Shown here: positions 26,561 through 34,769 of the stretch, in pieces | How positions within the stretch are numbered: position 1 is the stretch's first letter | How the letters are laid out: every line of letters begins with the position of its first letter | Origin: Acidimicrobiaceae bacterium | GTDB taxonomy: Bacteria > Actinomycetota > Acidimicrobiia > Acidimicrobiales > Aldehydirespiratoraceae | Length of the DNA: 63,082 nucleotides | Assembly: GCA_009835735.1 (NCBI GenBank) | Contig: VXWX01000079.1 | Span: forward strand, 1 to 63,082 | Direction of reading: 5' to 3' | Translations under genes and position numbers: made by a program | The notes under the pieces: generated by a model | Seen by the model: the letters and a program-made list of their open reading frames with translations, nothing else | What the model was told of the DNA's origin: nothing | The model's database searches: none

Positions 26561-26614
26561 TGGGAACGTCGGCGCGGTCTGTGCTATTGTCGGCAGGTCC
26601 GGCCGACCGGTCGG
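26561..26614 (+). promoter_or_regulatory. promoter region of the Amt-like operon
   Basis: An extended -10-like box TGCTATTGT (26582-26590) has TGGGAAC (26561-26567) about 17 bases upstream in the -35 position. The latter resembles -35 elements used by ECF sigma factors, and also the preceding repeat units. Downstream is a perfect 12-base palindrome CCGACCGGTCGG (26603-26614) in the expected leader. The start site is not proven. Confidence 0.4.
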
Positions 26615-26643
26615 AGCGGACAAGAAGAATTGGGGGTGAGTCA

Positions 26644-28032
26644 ATGAGCACTGCCATAGTGTTCACCGAGGCTTACTACTTCTTCACCGTCGCAATCATG
26701 TGGCTGCTGCACGTGGGGTTCATGACCTACGAGGCCGGCGTCAGCCGCCGCAAGAACATCATGTCGACGGCGATGAAGAACATCATGACGATTGCCGTGG
26801 TGACGCCGACGTTCTACTACCTCGGCTGGTACGTGTACTTCTGCATGCAGGAAGGTTTGAAGTTCACAGTTTCAGCCGATGGAGCAAGCCCCGCAGGTCT
26901 GACGGGGCTTTACTTCTGCGGCGACGGCTACGGCCTGGCGTGGGACGGCTCCGCGGGACCACACCTCGGCGACAACATCACGGGCGTCTTCTGGGCGGCC
27001 TTCGTGCTGTTCTCCTGGACGACGGGATCGATCATGTCCGGCGCGGTGATCGAGCGCATCCGCATCTCGGCCTACCTGTGGCTGACCGCCCTGATGGGCG
27101 GCTTGGTCTGGGTCGTCGCTGCGGCTTGGGGATGGAGCTACGGAAGCTGGCTGGGCGTGCACTTCGGCTACCACGACTTCGCGGCTTCGATGGTGGTCCA
27201 CGGTGTGGCCGGCATCTTCGCCCTGGGCGTGCTGTACAACCTCGGTCCGAGGATCGGGAGGTACGACAGCAACGGCGGCACGAGAGCTTTCCAGCCCCAC
27301 AACCTGCACCTCACGCTGATGGGGCTGATGATCATCTTCACCGCGTTCTACGCCTTCTACGCGGCGTGCCTCGCCATCACAGCCGACACCACTCCGGGTT
27401 GGGCCAACATCTACTTCAACCCGGCCACGCTGTCGGCCATCACCTACACCATCACGATGGGCTTCGCGGGCGGTTTCGCCGGCGGCTACATCTTCTCCAA
27501 GGGTGATCCGTTCTGGACCATCTCCGGAGGCCTGGCCGGCGTGGTGGCGGTATCGGCGGGCGCCGACATCTACAGCCCCAACCTGGTGCTGATTCTGGCC
27601 TTCTTCTCGGCCGGAGCCTGCTACTACATCGGCGGCTGGCTGGAGAGCAAGGCCCGCGTTGACGACGCCGTCGGCGCAGTGTCGGTCCACGGCTTCATGG
27701 GAATGTGGGGCGCGCTGGCCGTTGGCATCTTCGCCTCCGGGTACCCGACGGGCCCCGCCGGTGTGGAGACCAGCTTCCTGGGCCAGCTCGTGGGTGTGAC
27801 CGCGATCTTCGCGCTGTCCTTCGTGACCGGCTACGTCGCATCGTGGATCCTCAAGAAGCTGAACCTGCTGAGGGTTCCGCCCGAGGTGGAGGTCGAGGGC
27901 CTCGACATGGCCGAGTTCGAGACGGACTTCTATCCGGAGTTCGGCCGGGCCGACGAGCCCATCACCCACGCCGACGGCTCACGGGAGTCGGCCGCAGCCA
28001 CGCTGCGGGCGGAACTCGCCGCCAACCGCTAG
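26644..28032 (+). CDS. diverged Amt/Mep/Rh-family ammonium (or amine) transporter
   Basis: This 462-residue membrane protein (ATG after GGGGGTGAG) has about eleven membrane segments. Against E. coli AmtB it keeps the gate Phe (FSWTTG), the Trp of the outer site, Asp178 (DFAAS), and both pore histidines, His186 (VVHG) and His349 (SVHGFMG). It departs elsewhere: the N-terminal FYGG is TYEAG, DFAGG is DFAAS, and the FNAGS region is FYAAC, placing Cys242 at AmtB Ser219. The cytoplasmic tail is long and acidic. Conduction of ammonium is likely, but the changed outer site allows another amine. No glnK gene follows. Confidence 0.85.
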   Translation: MSTAIVFTEAYYFFTVAIMWLLHVGFMTYEAGVSRRKNIMSTAMKNIMTIAVVTPTFYYLGWYVYFCMQEGLKFTVSADGASPAGLTGLYFCGDGYGLAWDGSAGPHLGDNITGVFWAAFVLFSWTTGSIMSGAVIERIRISAYLWLTALMGGLVWVVAAAWGWSYGSWLGVHFGYHDFAASMVVHGVAGIFALGVLYNLGPRIGRYDSNGGTRAFQPHNLHLTLMGLMIIFTAFYAFYAACLAITADTTPGWANIYFNPATLSAITYTITMGFAGGFAGGYIFSKGDPFWTISGGLAGVVAVSAGADIYSPNLVLILAFFSAGACYYIGGWLESKARVDDAVGAVSVHGFMGMWGALAVGIFASGYPTGPAGVETSFLGQLVGVTAIFALSFVTGYVASWILKKLNLLRVPPEVEVEGLDMAEFETDFYPEFGRADEPITHADGSRESAAATLRAELAANR

Positions 28033-28035
28033 TAG

Positions 28036-28164
28036 GTGTCCGCCTCATGGCTGCAGCTCGTCGGAGGACTTGCCGTCATGTACTTGGTGGTCGCAGCCGC
28101 CGGGTACTGGGGCAAGCGCAGGCGAGCGCAGCTGGAGGCCCAGGATCATCGAACCGACAACTAA
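28036..28164 (+). CDS. single-TM microprotein 1 of the Amt locus (42 residues)
   Basis: This GTG-started frame begins three bases after the transporter stop. It encodes 42 residues with one hydrophobic segment (about 5-25, QLVGGLAVMYLVVAAAGYW) followed by a basic tail (GKRRRAQLE). The length, tight spacing and membrane character support a real small subunit or regulator. It was too short for ordinary gene calls and has no recognised family. Confidence 0.55.
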   Translation: MSASWLQLVGGLAVMYLVVAAAGYWGKRRRAQLEAQDHRTDN

Positions 28165-28190
28165 CAACGTTCAGAACTAAGGAGGACTGA

Positions 28191-28415
28191 ATGAACAGCT
28201 TCCCCTTCGACAGTTGGGAACAAGGCGTAGAGCTGGCCGGCCCGTATTTCACGTGGGCTGAAGGCCCCGTCTTCGGTGCCGGCCCCTCGGTCGTCCTCGC
28301 CATTATCGGGATCGCGGTCTCCGTGATCTCCGCGATTCTGGTGACGACCCGCGAGGACAAGCTACTGAACCACGCGGCCGACCGGCTCGCCGACAAGTAC
28401 GGCTCGGAGGACTGA
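28191..28415 (+). CDS. single-TM microprotein 2 of the Amt locus (74 residues)
   Basis: A strong site (AAGGAGGACTGA) precedes the ATG. The 74-residue protein has an aromatic, acidic N-terminal part, one membrane segment at about 34-51, and an amphipathic basic/acidic tail (TTREDKLLNHAADRLADKYG). It resembles no family I know. Position and spacing argue for function together with the Amt-like transporter. Confidence 0.75.
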   Translation: MNSFPFDSWEQGVELAGPYFTWAEGPVFGAGPSVVLAIIGIAVSVISAILVTTREDKLLNHAADRLADKYGSED

Positions 28416-28416
28416 C

Positions 28417-28542
28417 ATGGCTCGTCGTAAGCAAATCGAGTTCCAGGGAAAGCACGGCCACGACAAGGGCATCGAGATGGCGTTCATCGTCTTCACGATC
28501 GCCTGCATCGTCTTCACGATTATCGCCATCCAGGCTTTCTGA
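28417..28542 (+). CDS. single-TM microprotein 3 of the Amt locus (41 residues)
   Basis: The ATG at 28417 lies one base after the stop of the previous gene. Its GGAGG (28406-28410) sits inside that gene, in the same GGAGGACTGA context as the previous start. The 41-residue product has a basic, polar N-terminus (MARRKQIEFQGKHGHDKG) and one C-terminal membrane segment (about 21-41) ending in the membrane. It is probably a small subunit; the family is not recognised. Confidence 0.7.
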   Translation: MARRKQIEFQGKHGHDKGIEMAFIVFTIACIVFTIIAIQAF

Positions 28543-28566
28543 CACCTGACTCACCCCATTCAAGGA

Positions 28567-28605
28567 GGCTGGCGCCGTGCCGCACTGAGCGGTGCGGCGC
28601 CAGCC
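28567..28605 (+). terminator. hairpin terminator after the Amt locus
   Basis: A long GC-rich stem, GGCTGGCGCCG...CCGC pairing with GCGG...CGGCGCCAGCC, has two mismatches and a five-base loop (ACTGA). It follows the last microprotein by 24 bases. There is no T-run, as is common in high-GC actinobacteria. Confidence 0.7.
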
Positions 28606-28633
28606 CCTGCATCTGGGCCCCTAGCCTGACGCC

Positions 28634-29044
28634 GTGAGGATCCCTCGTAAGCGGATCGCGCAGGCTTGCGCGATCGTTGCAGCCGCGGCGATGTTCTTGC
28701 CGTGGCACACGACTGCATCAGCGAGCGGCACGGAATCGGTGCAGGGGGTCGCCGTCAATGACGGCCAACTGGTCCTAGTCGTGAGCCTGGTCACCGCCGG
28801 GCTCGTCCAAGTGGGCTGGCGACCGGCTTGGATCGGCGTCGGCTTCGCCGGTGCTGTCGCTATCCGGAGGATTCTTGACGGCGGGACCGACCCGGCCGTG
28901 GGGCTCTGGATAGCGGCCGCGGTCTGTGTCGTGGCCACCGTCCTACTGATCTGGGAGATGTTCGCTGGTGTCTCCGCATCCGGTGCCGACGACAAACCAC
29001 CGGGGCACGGACTGTCTGGGCCGTTGGGCAGACGGAGGCGCTGA
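28634..29044 (+). CDS. hypothetical membrane protein, 136 residues
   Basis: This GTG-started protein has a basic start (MRIPRKRIAQ) and about four hydrophobic segments: 9-24, 45-60, 66-80 and 92-110. A polar tail rich in Gly, Pro and Arg follows. It contains no motif I can name. It lies between the terminator of the Amt locus and the Tdm gene. Confidence 0.6.
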   Translation: MRIPRKRIAQACAIVAAAAMFLPWHTTASASGTESVQGVAVNDGQLVLVVSLVTAGLVQVGWRPAWIGVGFAGAVAIRRILDGGTDPAVGLWIAAAVCVVATVLLIWEMFAGVSASGADDKPPGHGLSGPLGRRRR

Positions 29045-29114
29045 TGCCGGTTGCGTGCCCAGGCGCGCACCGACGAGACTGGCCACGAAGATCATCACCT
29101 CGAGGGAGGCGATC

Positions 29115-31508
29115 ATGACCACGACCGCACCGGACCAGCCCAGGGTCCTGGTGCCGGGGCTGTTGATGCTCGGACCGGGAGTCGAGCGCTACCGGGTGAC
29201 CGGCGGCGGCGCCACCGTCCTGGCCCTCGACGCCGGTGACGAGCTGGAGATCGTCGATCCCGAGGGCCGCCAGCCATGCGAGCTGGTGGCATTCGACGCC
29301 AACGGTCGATCCGATCCCAGCCTGCTCGGCCCCACTGATGCCTCAGGGAGCGGCAACGGCAGCCGGGCCGGCTCCACCGAAGACCCGGCCGCAGTGGGCA
29401 TCCTCTCCGCGGAGATTCAGGACGCCCGCCGGGTGCGGGTCGGGTTGGAACGCGTCGGCGTGGACCTGGCCGCGCTGGGGGCCGCGACCCCATTGAGGGT
29501 CCTCGGCGACGACACCACCGTTGGCGCCCGGACCAGGGTGGTGGCCCATGACGACGTCACCTGCGTGATCGTCGCGCCGGGCGAGTCGATGTCAGCCCAT
29601 GGCGGCTCTCCCCCCACCGACCTGATCGTCTACGTGCACCGCCGCGATGCAACCCGCTCCTCCAGCGAACCCCTGCTTCCCGCGCCGCTGGCCGATCCCA
29701 GCCAGGACTTCATCGTGAAGCACAGCACCGCCAGGGCGTACGAGGTCGCTAAGGGCGACTGGTTCCAGGTGGTCGATGTGGAAGGTCGGCAATGCTCTGA
29801 CTTCCAGTGCTTCGCGACAGCCGATCTCGACACCGGGCTGGACGTGAGCCTCGACGCCACGATCACCCGCTCCCTCATGGGGGCGACCTGTCCGGCGCCC
29901 GGCCTCTACTCCAAGTTCTACAACGCCAAGATGCAGCCCCTGGTCGAGGTGGTCCAGGACACCGTGGGCCGCCACGACACCTTCAACACCGCCTGCAACG
30001 CCCGCTACTACGAGGAGCTGGGCTACCCCGGCCACATCAACTGCACCGACAACATCAACGACGTCCTCAACCCCTACGGAGTGGCCCGCCGCCGGGGCTG
30101 GGAGGCCATCAACTTCTTCTACAACACCAACCTCGACGACCACAACCAGATCTACCTCGACGAGCCGTGGTCCCGTCCGGGCGACTACGTCCTGCTGCGA
30201 GCTCTGGAGGACCTGGTGTGCGTGTCCACCTCATGCCCCGACGACATCGACGCGGCCAACGCCTGGAACCCCACCGACATCGCGGTGCGGGTCTACCCCT
30301 CTGCCAACCGGTTCAAGAAAGCGACGGCGATCCGCATGACCGCAGACTCCGAGGCACAGCTGACCAAGGAGACGGGGTTCCATCCCCGCACCTCCGCTCT
30401 GACCCGCAGCTTCGGCGAGTACTGCGGCTACTGGCTGGCCGATTCCTACACGGCCCACGGTCCTATCGAGGAGTACTGGGCCTGCCGGCAGGCGGCGGCG
30501 GCCATCGACCTCTCCCCGCTCCGTAAGTACGAGGTCACCGGCCCCGACGCCGAGCTGCTGATGCAGACCTGCGTCACCCGCAACGTCCGCAAGCTCGCCG
30601 ACGGCCAGGTGTCGTACACGGCCATGTGCCACCACACCGGCGGCATGATCGACGACGGCACCGTGTTCCGGCTCGGGCGCGAGAACTTCCGCTGGATCGG
30701 CGGCCAACTCGGGTACAGCGGGGTCTGGCTGCGGGAGCAGGCCCAGCGCCTGGGGCTGCAGGCATGGGTGCGCAGCTCCACCGAACAGCTCCACAACCTC
30801 CAGGTCCAGGGGCCCAACAGCCGTCAGATCCTCGAACAGGTGATCTGGACCCGTCCCGACCAGCCGACGATCACGGAGCTGGGATGGTTCCGGTTCGCCA
30901 TCGCCCGTATCGGCGACTACGACGGGATCCCGCTGGTGGTGTCTCGCACCGGCTACACCGGCGAGCTCGGCTACGAGGTGTTCTGCCACCCCTCGGACGC
31001 CCCTGCGGTGTGGGACGCCATTTTCGAGGCCGGCGCGGAGCACGGCCTGGTGCCCATGGGCCTGGCCGCTCTCGACATCCTGCGCATCGAGGCCGGCCTC
31101 ATCTTCGCCGGGTACGAGTTCTGCGATCAGACCGACCCCTACGAGGCCGGCATCGGCTTCACCGTGCCGCTCAAGACCAAGGAGGACGACTTCATCGGCC
31201 GGGACGCCCTCCTCAAGCGCCGTGACAACCCGCAGCGGCGGCTAGTAGGCCTGGAGGTGGACGGAGGCGAGCCCGCCTCCCACGGCGACGGTGTGTACGC
31301 CGGCCGCAACCAGGTGGGCGTCGTCACCAGCGGCACCATCTCACCCACACTGCGCAAGAACATCGCCCTGTGCCGCATGGCGGTGGAGCACGCCGAGATC
31401 GGCACGGCCGTGGAGATCGGCAAGCTCGACGGTCACGAGAAGCGGATCGCGGCCGAGGTCGTGCGGTACCCGTTCTACGACCCCGACAAGACCCGCGTTC
31501 GCTCCTAG
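29115..31508 (+). CDS. tdm: trimethylamine N-oxide demethylase (DUF1989-GcvT)
   Basis: This 797-residue protein has the architecture of marine TMAO demethylase: an N-terminal DUF1989 domain and a C-terminal GcvT (aminomethyltransferase) domain. A short DUF1989-like segment lies near residues 14-50. The main DUF1989 domain spans about 198-396 (EGRQCSDFQCF, FNTACNARYYE, VSTSCPDD). The folate-binding GcvT domain spans about 430-797 (SRTGYTGELGYE, then MGLAALDILRIEAG). The known reaction is TMAO to dimethylamine plus formaldehyde, which the GcvT part can place on tetrahydrofolate. The start is the ATG at 29115. Tmm 5 kb away supports the call; other DUF1989-GcvT proteins cannot be fully excluded. 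Confidence 0.88.
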   Translation: MTTTAPDQPRVLVPGLLMLGPGVERYRVTGGGATVLALDAGDELEIVDPEGRQPCELVAFDANGRSDPSLLGPTDASGSGNGSRAGSTEDPAAVGILSAEIQDARRVRVGLERVGVDLAALGAATPLRVLGDDTTVGARTRVVAHDDVTCVIVAPGESMSAHGGSPPTDLIVYVHRRDATRSSSEPLLPAPLADPSQDFIVKHSTARAYEVAKGDWFQVVDVEGRQCSDFQCFATADLDTGLDVSLDATITRSLMGATCPAPGLYSKFYNAKMQPLVEVVQDTVGRHDTFNTACNARYYEELGYPGHINCTDNINDVLNPYGVARRRGWEAINFFYNTNLDDHNQIYLDEPWSRPGDYVLLRALEDLVCVSTSCPDDIDAANAWNPTDIAVRVYPSANRFKKATAIRMTADSEAQLTKETGFHPRTSALTRSFGEYCGYWLADSYTAHGPIEEYWACRQAAAAIDLSPLRKYEVTGPDAELLMQTCVTRNVRKLADGQVSYTAMCHHTGGMIDDGTVFRLGRENFRWIGGQLGYSGVWLREQAQRLGLQAWVRSSTEQLHNLQVQGPNSRQILEQVIWTRPDQPTITELGWFRFAIARIGDYDGIPLVVSRTGYTGELGYEVFCHPSDAPAVWDAIFEAGAEHGLVPMGLAALDILRIEAGLIFAGYEFCDQTDPYEAGIGFTVPLKTKEDDFIGRDALLKRRDNPQRRLVGLEVDGGEPASHGDGVYAGRNQVGVVTSGTISPTLRKNIALCRMAVEHAEIGTAVEIGKLDGHEKRIAAEVVRYPFYDPDKTRVRS

Positions 31509-31522
31509 GGCCCAGCGTAGAG

Positions 31523-32407
31523 CTAGCGGCGCAGGACCTTCGGGACGGTGGTTCCGAAGTCGGACGGCAGCTTGACGATCTTCACGCCGCACTCCCGCAT
31601 GAGCTTCACTTTCTCGGCGGCCGACTCCCCGACAGTGGAGACGATGGCGCCTGCATGTCCCATGGTGCGCCCCTTGGGCGCGGTCAGGCCGGCGATGTAG
31701 CCCACTACCGGCTTGTGCATGTGGTCGCGGGCGTACTGGGCGGCCTGGGCCTCCTGCAGCCCCCCGATCTCACCGATCATCACGATCGCCTCGGTCTCGC
31801 CATCGGCTTCGAAGCGCTTGAGGTGATCGAGGAACGAGCTGCCGTTGATGGGGTCGCCCCCGATCCCGACGCTGGTGCTCACCCCGATTCCGACCGCCTT
31901 GAGCTGTGACGCCGCCTCGTATCCGAGCGTCCCCGACCGGCTGACGATGCCGACCGGGCCCCGCTCGTAGATGTGGGGAGGCATGATGCCCATCATGGCC
32001 CGGCGCGGGCTGATCACCCCGGCGCAGTTCGGTCCGATCAAGCACATCCGGCTGGCGTGCTGGTAGCGCCGCTGGTAGCGCTTCACCTGGATCATGTCCT
32101 GTACCGGGATGCCCTCCGTGATGCACACGCAGTACTCGATCCCAGCGTCGGCCGCCTCCATGATGGCGTCGGCCGCGAACGGTGGCGGCACGAACACCAC
32201 GCTGGCGGTGGCCTCGGTGGCCGCCACGGCCTGCTTCATGGTGTCGAAGACCCTCACGCCGCAGTGGGTGTCGCCACCGCGGCCGGGCGTGACGCCTCCC
32301 ACCACATTGGTGCCGTATTCGAGCATTTCAGCCGTGTGAAAGCTGGCAATGCGGCCGGTGATGCCCTGGACCAGCACCGGAGTCGTCTCATCGAGGATGA
32401 TGCTCAT
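31523..32407 (-). CDS. mtkB: malate-CoA ligase (or succinate-CoA ligase) alpha subunit
   Basis: This 294-residue subunit has the CoA-binding Rossmann domain (VLVQGITGRIASFHT), IGPNCAGVI, VSRSGTLGYEA and the phosphorylated His251 in TMGHAGAIVS. Sequence alone does not separate malate thiokinase from SucD. The same-operon malyl-CoA lyase favours malate-CoA ligase, which makes malyl-CoA from malate, ATP and CoA. Its ATG overlaps the beta-subunit stop by one base. It is convergent with tdm, 14 bases apart. Confidence 0.85.
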   Translation of the reverse strand: MSIILDETTPVLVQGITGRIASFHTAEMLEYGTNVVGGVTPGRGGDTHCGVRVFDTMKQAVAATEATASVVFVPPPFAADAIMEAADAGIEYCVCITEGIPVQDMIQVKRYQRRYQHASRMCLIGPNCAGVISPRRAMMGIMPPHIYERGPVGIVSRSGTLGYEAASQLKAVGIGVSTSVGIGGDPINGSSFLDHLKRFEADGETEAIVMIGEIGGLQEAQAAQYARDHMHKPVVGYIAGLTAPKGRTMGHAGAIVSTVGESAAEKVKLMRECGVKIVKLPSDFGTTVPKVLRR

Positions 32408-33579
32408 CAGGCTGCGCTCCGTTCGGTAGCTGCAGCCGCCTTCGTACCCGCCTCGGCCAGCGAGTCGGCGGTGATCACTGGAACCTGGGCATCAGCCAGG
32501 ATGCGCCGTCCCTCCTCGACGTTGGTGCCCGACAGTCGCACCACCACCGGCACCGAGGGATCAAGCTGCTGAAGTGCCTGGACAACACCCTCGGCCACCC
32601 AGTCGCACCGGTTGATGCCGGCGAAGATGTTCACCAGCACGGCTTCCACGTTCTCGTCGGAGAGCACCAGCCGGAAAGCCTTCAGCACGCGCTCGGGGGA
32701 TGCGCCCCCGCCGATGTCGAGGAAGTTGGCCGGCTCGCCTCCGGCGTGCTTGATCATGTCCATGGTGGCCATGGCCAGACCGGCACCGTTGATGATGCAG
32801 CCGATGTTCCCTTCGAGCCCCACGTAGCTGAGTCCCCGGTCGACGGCCGTCCGCTCACGGGGGTCCTCCTGGGACTTGTCCCGCAGTTCCGACACGTCCT
32901 GGTGGCGGAACAGGGCGTTGTCGTCGAAGGTCATCTTGGCGTCGAGCGCCAGAAGGCGGCCGTCGCCGGTGACCGCCAGCGGGTTGATCTCCAGCATGGT
33001 GGCGTCGAGCTCGCCGAAGATCCGGTAGCAGCCGGTCATCATCTGGACAGCCTGGGGCACGAGGCTCGCGTCGAGCCCTACCGCGAAGGCGATCTCGCGG
33101 GCTTCGAACGCCTGGAGCCCGACGGCCGGCTCCACGTTGACGCGTACGATGGCATCCGGGTCGCGGGCCGCGATCTCCTCGATCGCCATACCACCCGAGG
33201 CTGAGGCCACCACCATCACCCGCTCGGCGGATCGATCGAGGACGAACCCCAGATAGATCTCGCGCTCGGCGGAGACGGCCGCCTCCACGTACAGCCGGTA
33301 CACACCCTTGCCCCGCTCGCCGGTCTGGTGGGTGACCAGCCGCTTGCCCAGCAGCTCGTCGGCGGCCTCCCACACCTCGCGCTCGTCATTGCAGAGCTTG
33401 ATGCCCCCGGCCTGACCTCGCGCGCCGGAATGGATCTGGGCCTTCACTACCCACCGTTCGCCGCCGATCTCCGAGGCTCGGTAAGTCGCCTGCTCGGGGC
33501 TGTAGGCAAGCCCTCCTTCCGGTATGGACACGCCGTAGTCGGCCAGGATGGCCTTTGCTTGGTACTCGTGGATCTCCAT
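32407..33579 (-). CDS. mtkA: malate-CoA ligase (or succinate-CoA ligase) beta subunit
   Basis: This 390-residue ATP-grasp subunit begins [17 protein letters not shown]. It shows [59 protein letters not shown] and [13 protein letters not shown] with [16 protein letters not shown]. It pairs with the alpha subunit downstream. The malate assignment rests on the malyl-CoA lyase gene 50 bases upstream on the same strand. Confidence 0.88.
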   Translation of the reverse strand: MEIHEYQAKAILADYGVSIPEGGLAYSPEQATYRASEIGGERWVVKAQIHSGARGQAGGIKLCNDEREVWEAADELLGKRLVTHQTGERGKGVYRLYVEAAVSAEREIYLGFVLDRSAERVMVVASASGGMAIEEIAARDPDAIVRVNVEPAVGLQAFEAREIAFAVGLDASLVPQAVQMMTGCYRIFGELDATMLEINPLAVTGDGRLLALDAKMTFDDNALFRHQDVSELRDKSQEDPRERTAVDRGLSYVGLEGNIGCIINGAGLAMATMDMIKHAGGEPANFLDIGGGASPERVLKAFRLVLSDENVEAVLVNIFAGINRCDWVAEGVVQALQQLDPSVPVVVRLSGTNVEEGRRILADAQVPVITADSLAEAGTKAAAATERSAA

Positions 33580-33630
33580 GAACGCCCCTCCTTGCGCTCT
33601 CCATTCACCGAACCGCCCGCGACTAGACGG

Positions 33631-34575
33631 TCACGAACTCCTGCCCTCGATGGCCTCGGCCGTCTCGACCACGTTGCGCGCCATCCGGGCTGACGCGGCG
33701 TCGATCATGCGCCCGTCGAGCTGGGCCGCGCCCCGGCCGGCCGCGGCGGCTTCCTCCAGCGCCCGCAGCACGCGGCGCGCCTGGTCGACCTCGGCCTCCG
33801 GAGGTGTGAACACGTCGTTGGCCAGCTCGATCTGCGAGGGATGTATGGCCCACTTGCCGTCGTAGCCGAGGGCTGCGGCCCGGCGGGCGCCCGCAAGGAA
33901 CCCGTCCGGATCGCCGAAGTCTCCGAATGGACCGTCGATGGCCCGCAGACCGTTGGCACGGCAAGCCACCAGCATGCGAGAAAGGGCCGAGTGCCACTGG
34001 TCTCCCGGATAGTCGGGGTTGAGCCCTCCGATGGAAATTGTTCTGGCTCTGCAAGAAGCTGCATAGTCAGCCACGCCAAAATGAAGCGCTTCCAGCCGCG
34101 GGCTCGAGGCCGCCACCGCCTCGACGTTGGCCATGCCCAGGGCGGTCTCCACCAGCGCCTCCACCCCGATCCGGTGACTGAGTCCCATCGCCTGCTCGAG
34201 CTGGGTGAGAAGGGCGTCGACCGCATAGATGTCACCAGGCACGCCCACCTTGGGAACGAGGACCGTGTCGAGGTGGGCTCCAGCCTGCTCGACCACGTCG
34301 ATCAGATCGCGGTACATGTAATGGGTGTCGAGCCCGTTGACCCTTACTGAGATCGTCTTGTTGGAACCGCGCCAATCGACATCGCCCAACGCCTCGATGA
34401 CGTTGCGTCGGGCCGCTTCCTTCTCATCAGGCGCCACCGCGTCCTCAAGGTCCAGGAACACGTAGTCGGCCCGGCTGGCCGCCGCCTTCTCGAACAGTTC
34501 GGGCCGCGACCCCGGCACAGCCAGCTCGCTGCGGTGCAGCCGGCGCCTCGCCTCGGTGATCTGATGATGGCTCAT
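33631..34575 (-). CDS. mcl: malyl-CoA lyase (HpcH/HpaI, CitE-like)
   Basis: This 314-residue TIM-barrel lyase splits L-malyl-CoA into acetyl-CoA and glyoxylate. It has RLHRSELAVPGSRPELFEKA at the start, then VFLDLEDAVAPDEK with metal-binding acidic residues, TVLVPKVGVPGDI, GVEALVETALGMANVE, LHFGVADYA and GKWAIHPSQIE. The LHRSELAVPG opening is characteristic of Mcl. It is the first gene of the mcl-mtkA-mtkB operon and diverges from the aminotransferase gene. Confidence 0.93.
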   Translation of the reverse strand: MSHHQITEARRRLHRSELAVPGSRPELFEKAAASRADYVFLDLEDAVAPDEKEAARRNVIEALGDVDWRGSNKTISVRVNGLDTHYMYRDLIDVVEQAGAHLDTVLVPKVGVPGDIYAVDALLTQLEQAMGLSHRIGVEALVETALGMANVEAVAASSPRLEALHFGVADYAASCRARTISIGGLNPDYPGDQWHSALSRMLVACRANGLRAIDGPFGDFGDPDGFLAGARRAAALGYDGKWAIHPSQIELANDVFTPPEAEVDQARRVLRALEEAAAAGRGAAQLDGRMIDAASARMARNVVETAEAIEGRSS

Positions 34576-34591
34576 AATGGCTCCTGCGGGG

Positions 34592-34710
34592 GATTCTTTT
34601 GGCAGAATCGTTGCAAGCCGTCTCTCCTACAGGCATCTTCCGACAGAATTCTCTGTGTTATTGCTCACACAGGCGTGTTCTTGAAGATTTGTCGTGGGTC
34701 TACGCCTGTG
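34592..34710. promoter_or_regulatory. cluster of four inverted repeats between mcl and the aminotransferase gene
   Basis: The 194-base divergent gap holds GATTCT-n6-AGAATC (34592-34609), ACAGA-n4-TCTGT around the palindrome AGAATTCT (34643-34656), CTGTGT-n8-ACACAG (34653-34672), and CACAGGCGT paired with ACGCCTGTG (34668-34676 and 34702-34710). The repeats share CTGTG half-sites. This is AT-rich DNA between divergent genes. A regulator of the serine-cycle genes, such as a LysR-type protein, is a plausible binder. Confidence 0.6.
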
Positions 34711-34769
34711 CGGGATAGCTCAAGCGGGGTGGATTCTCCTATGCTCTCGGTGACCAAATCGCTAATCTG

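Noticed and set aside
31523-33579. Genes as ordinary TCA-cycle sucCD
   Set aside because: Not excluded by sequence, but linkage with malyl-CoA lyase in one operon makes malate-CoA ligase the better reading.
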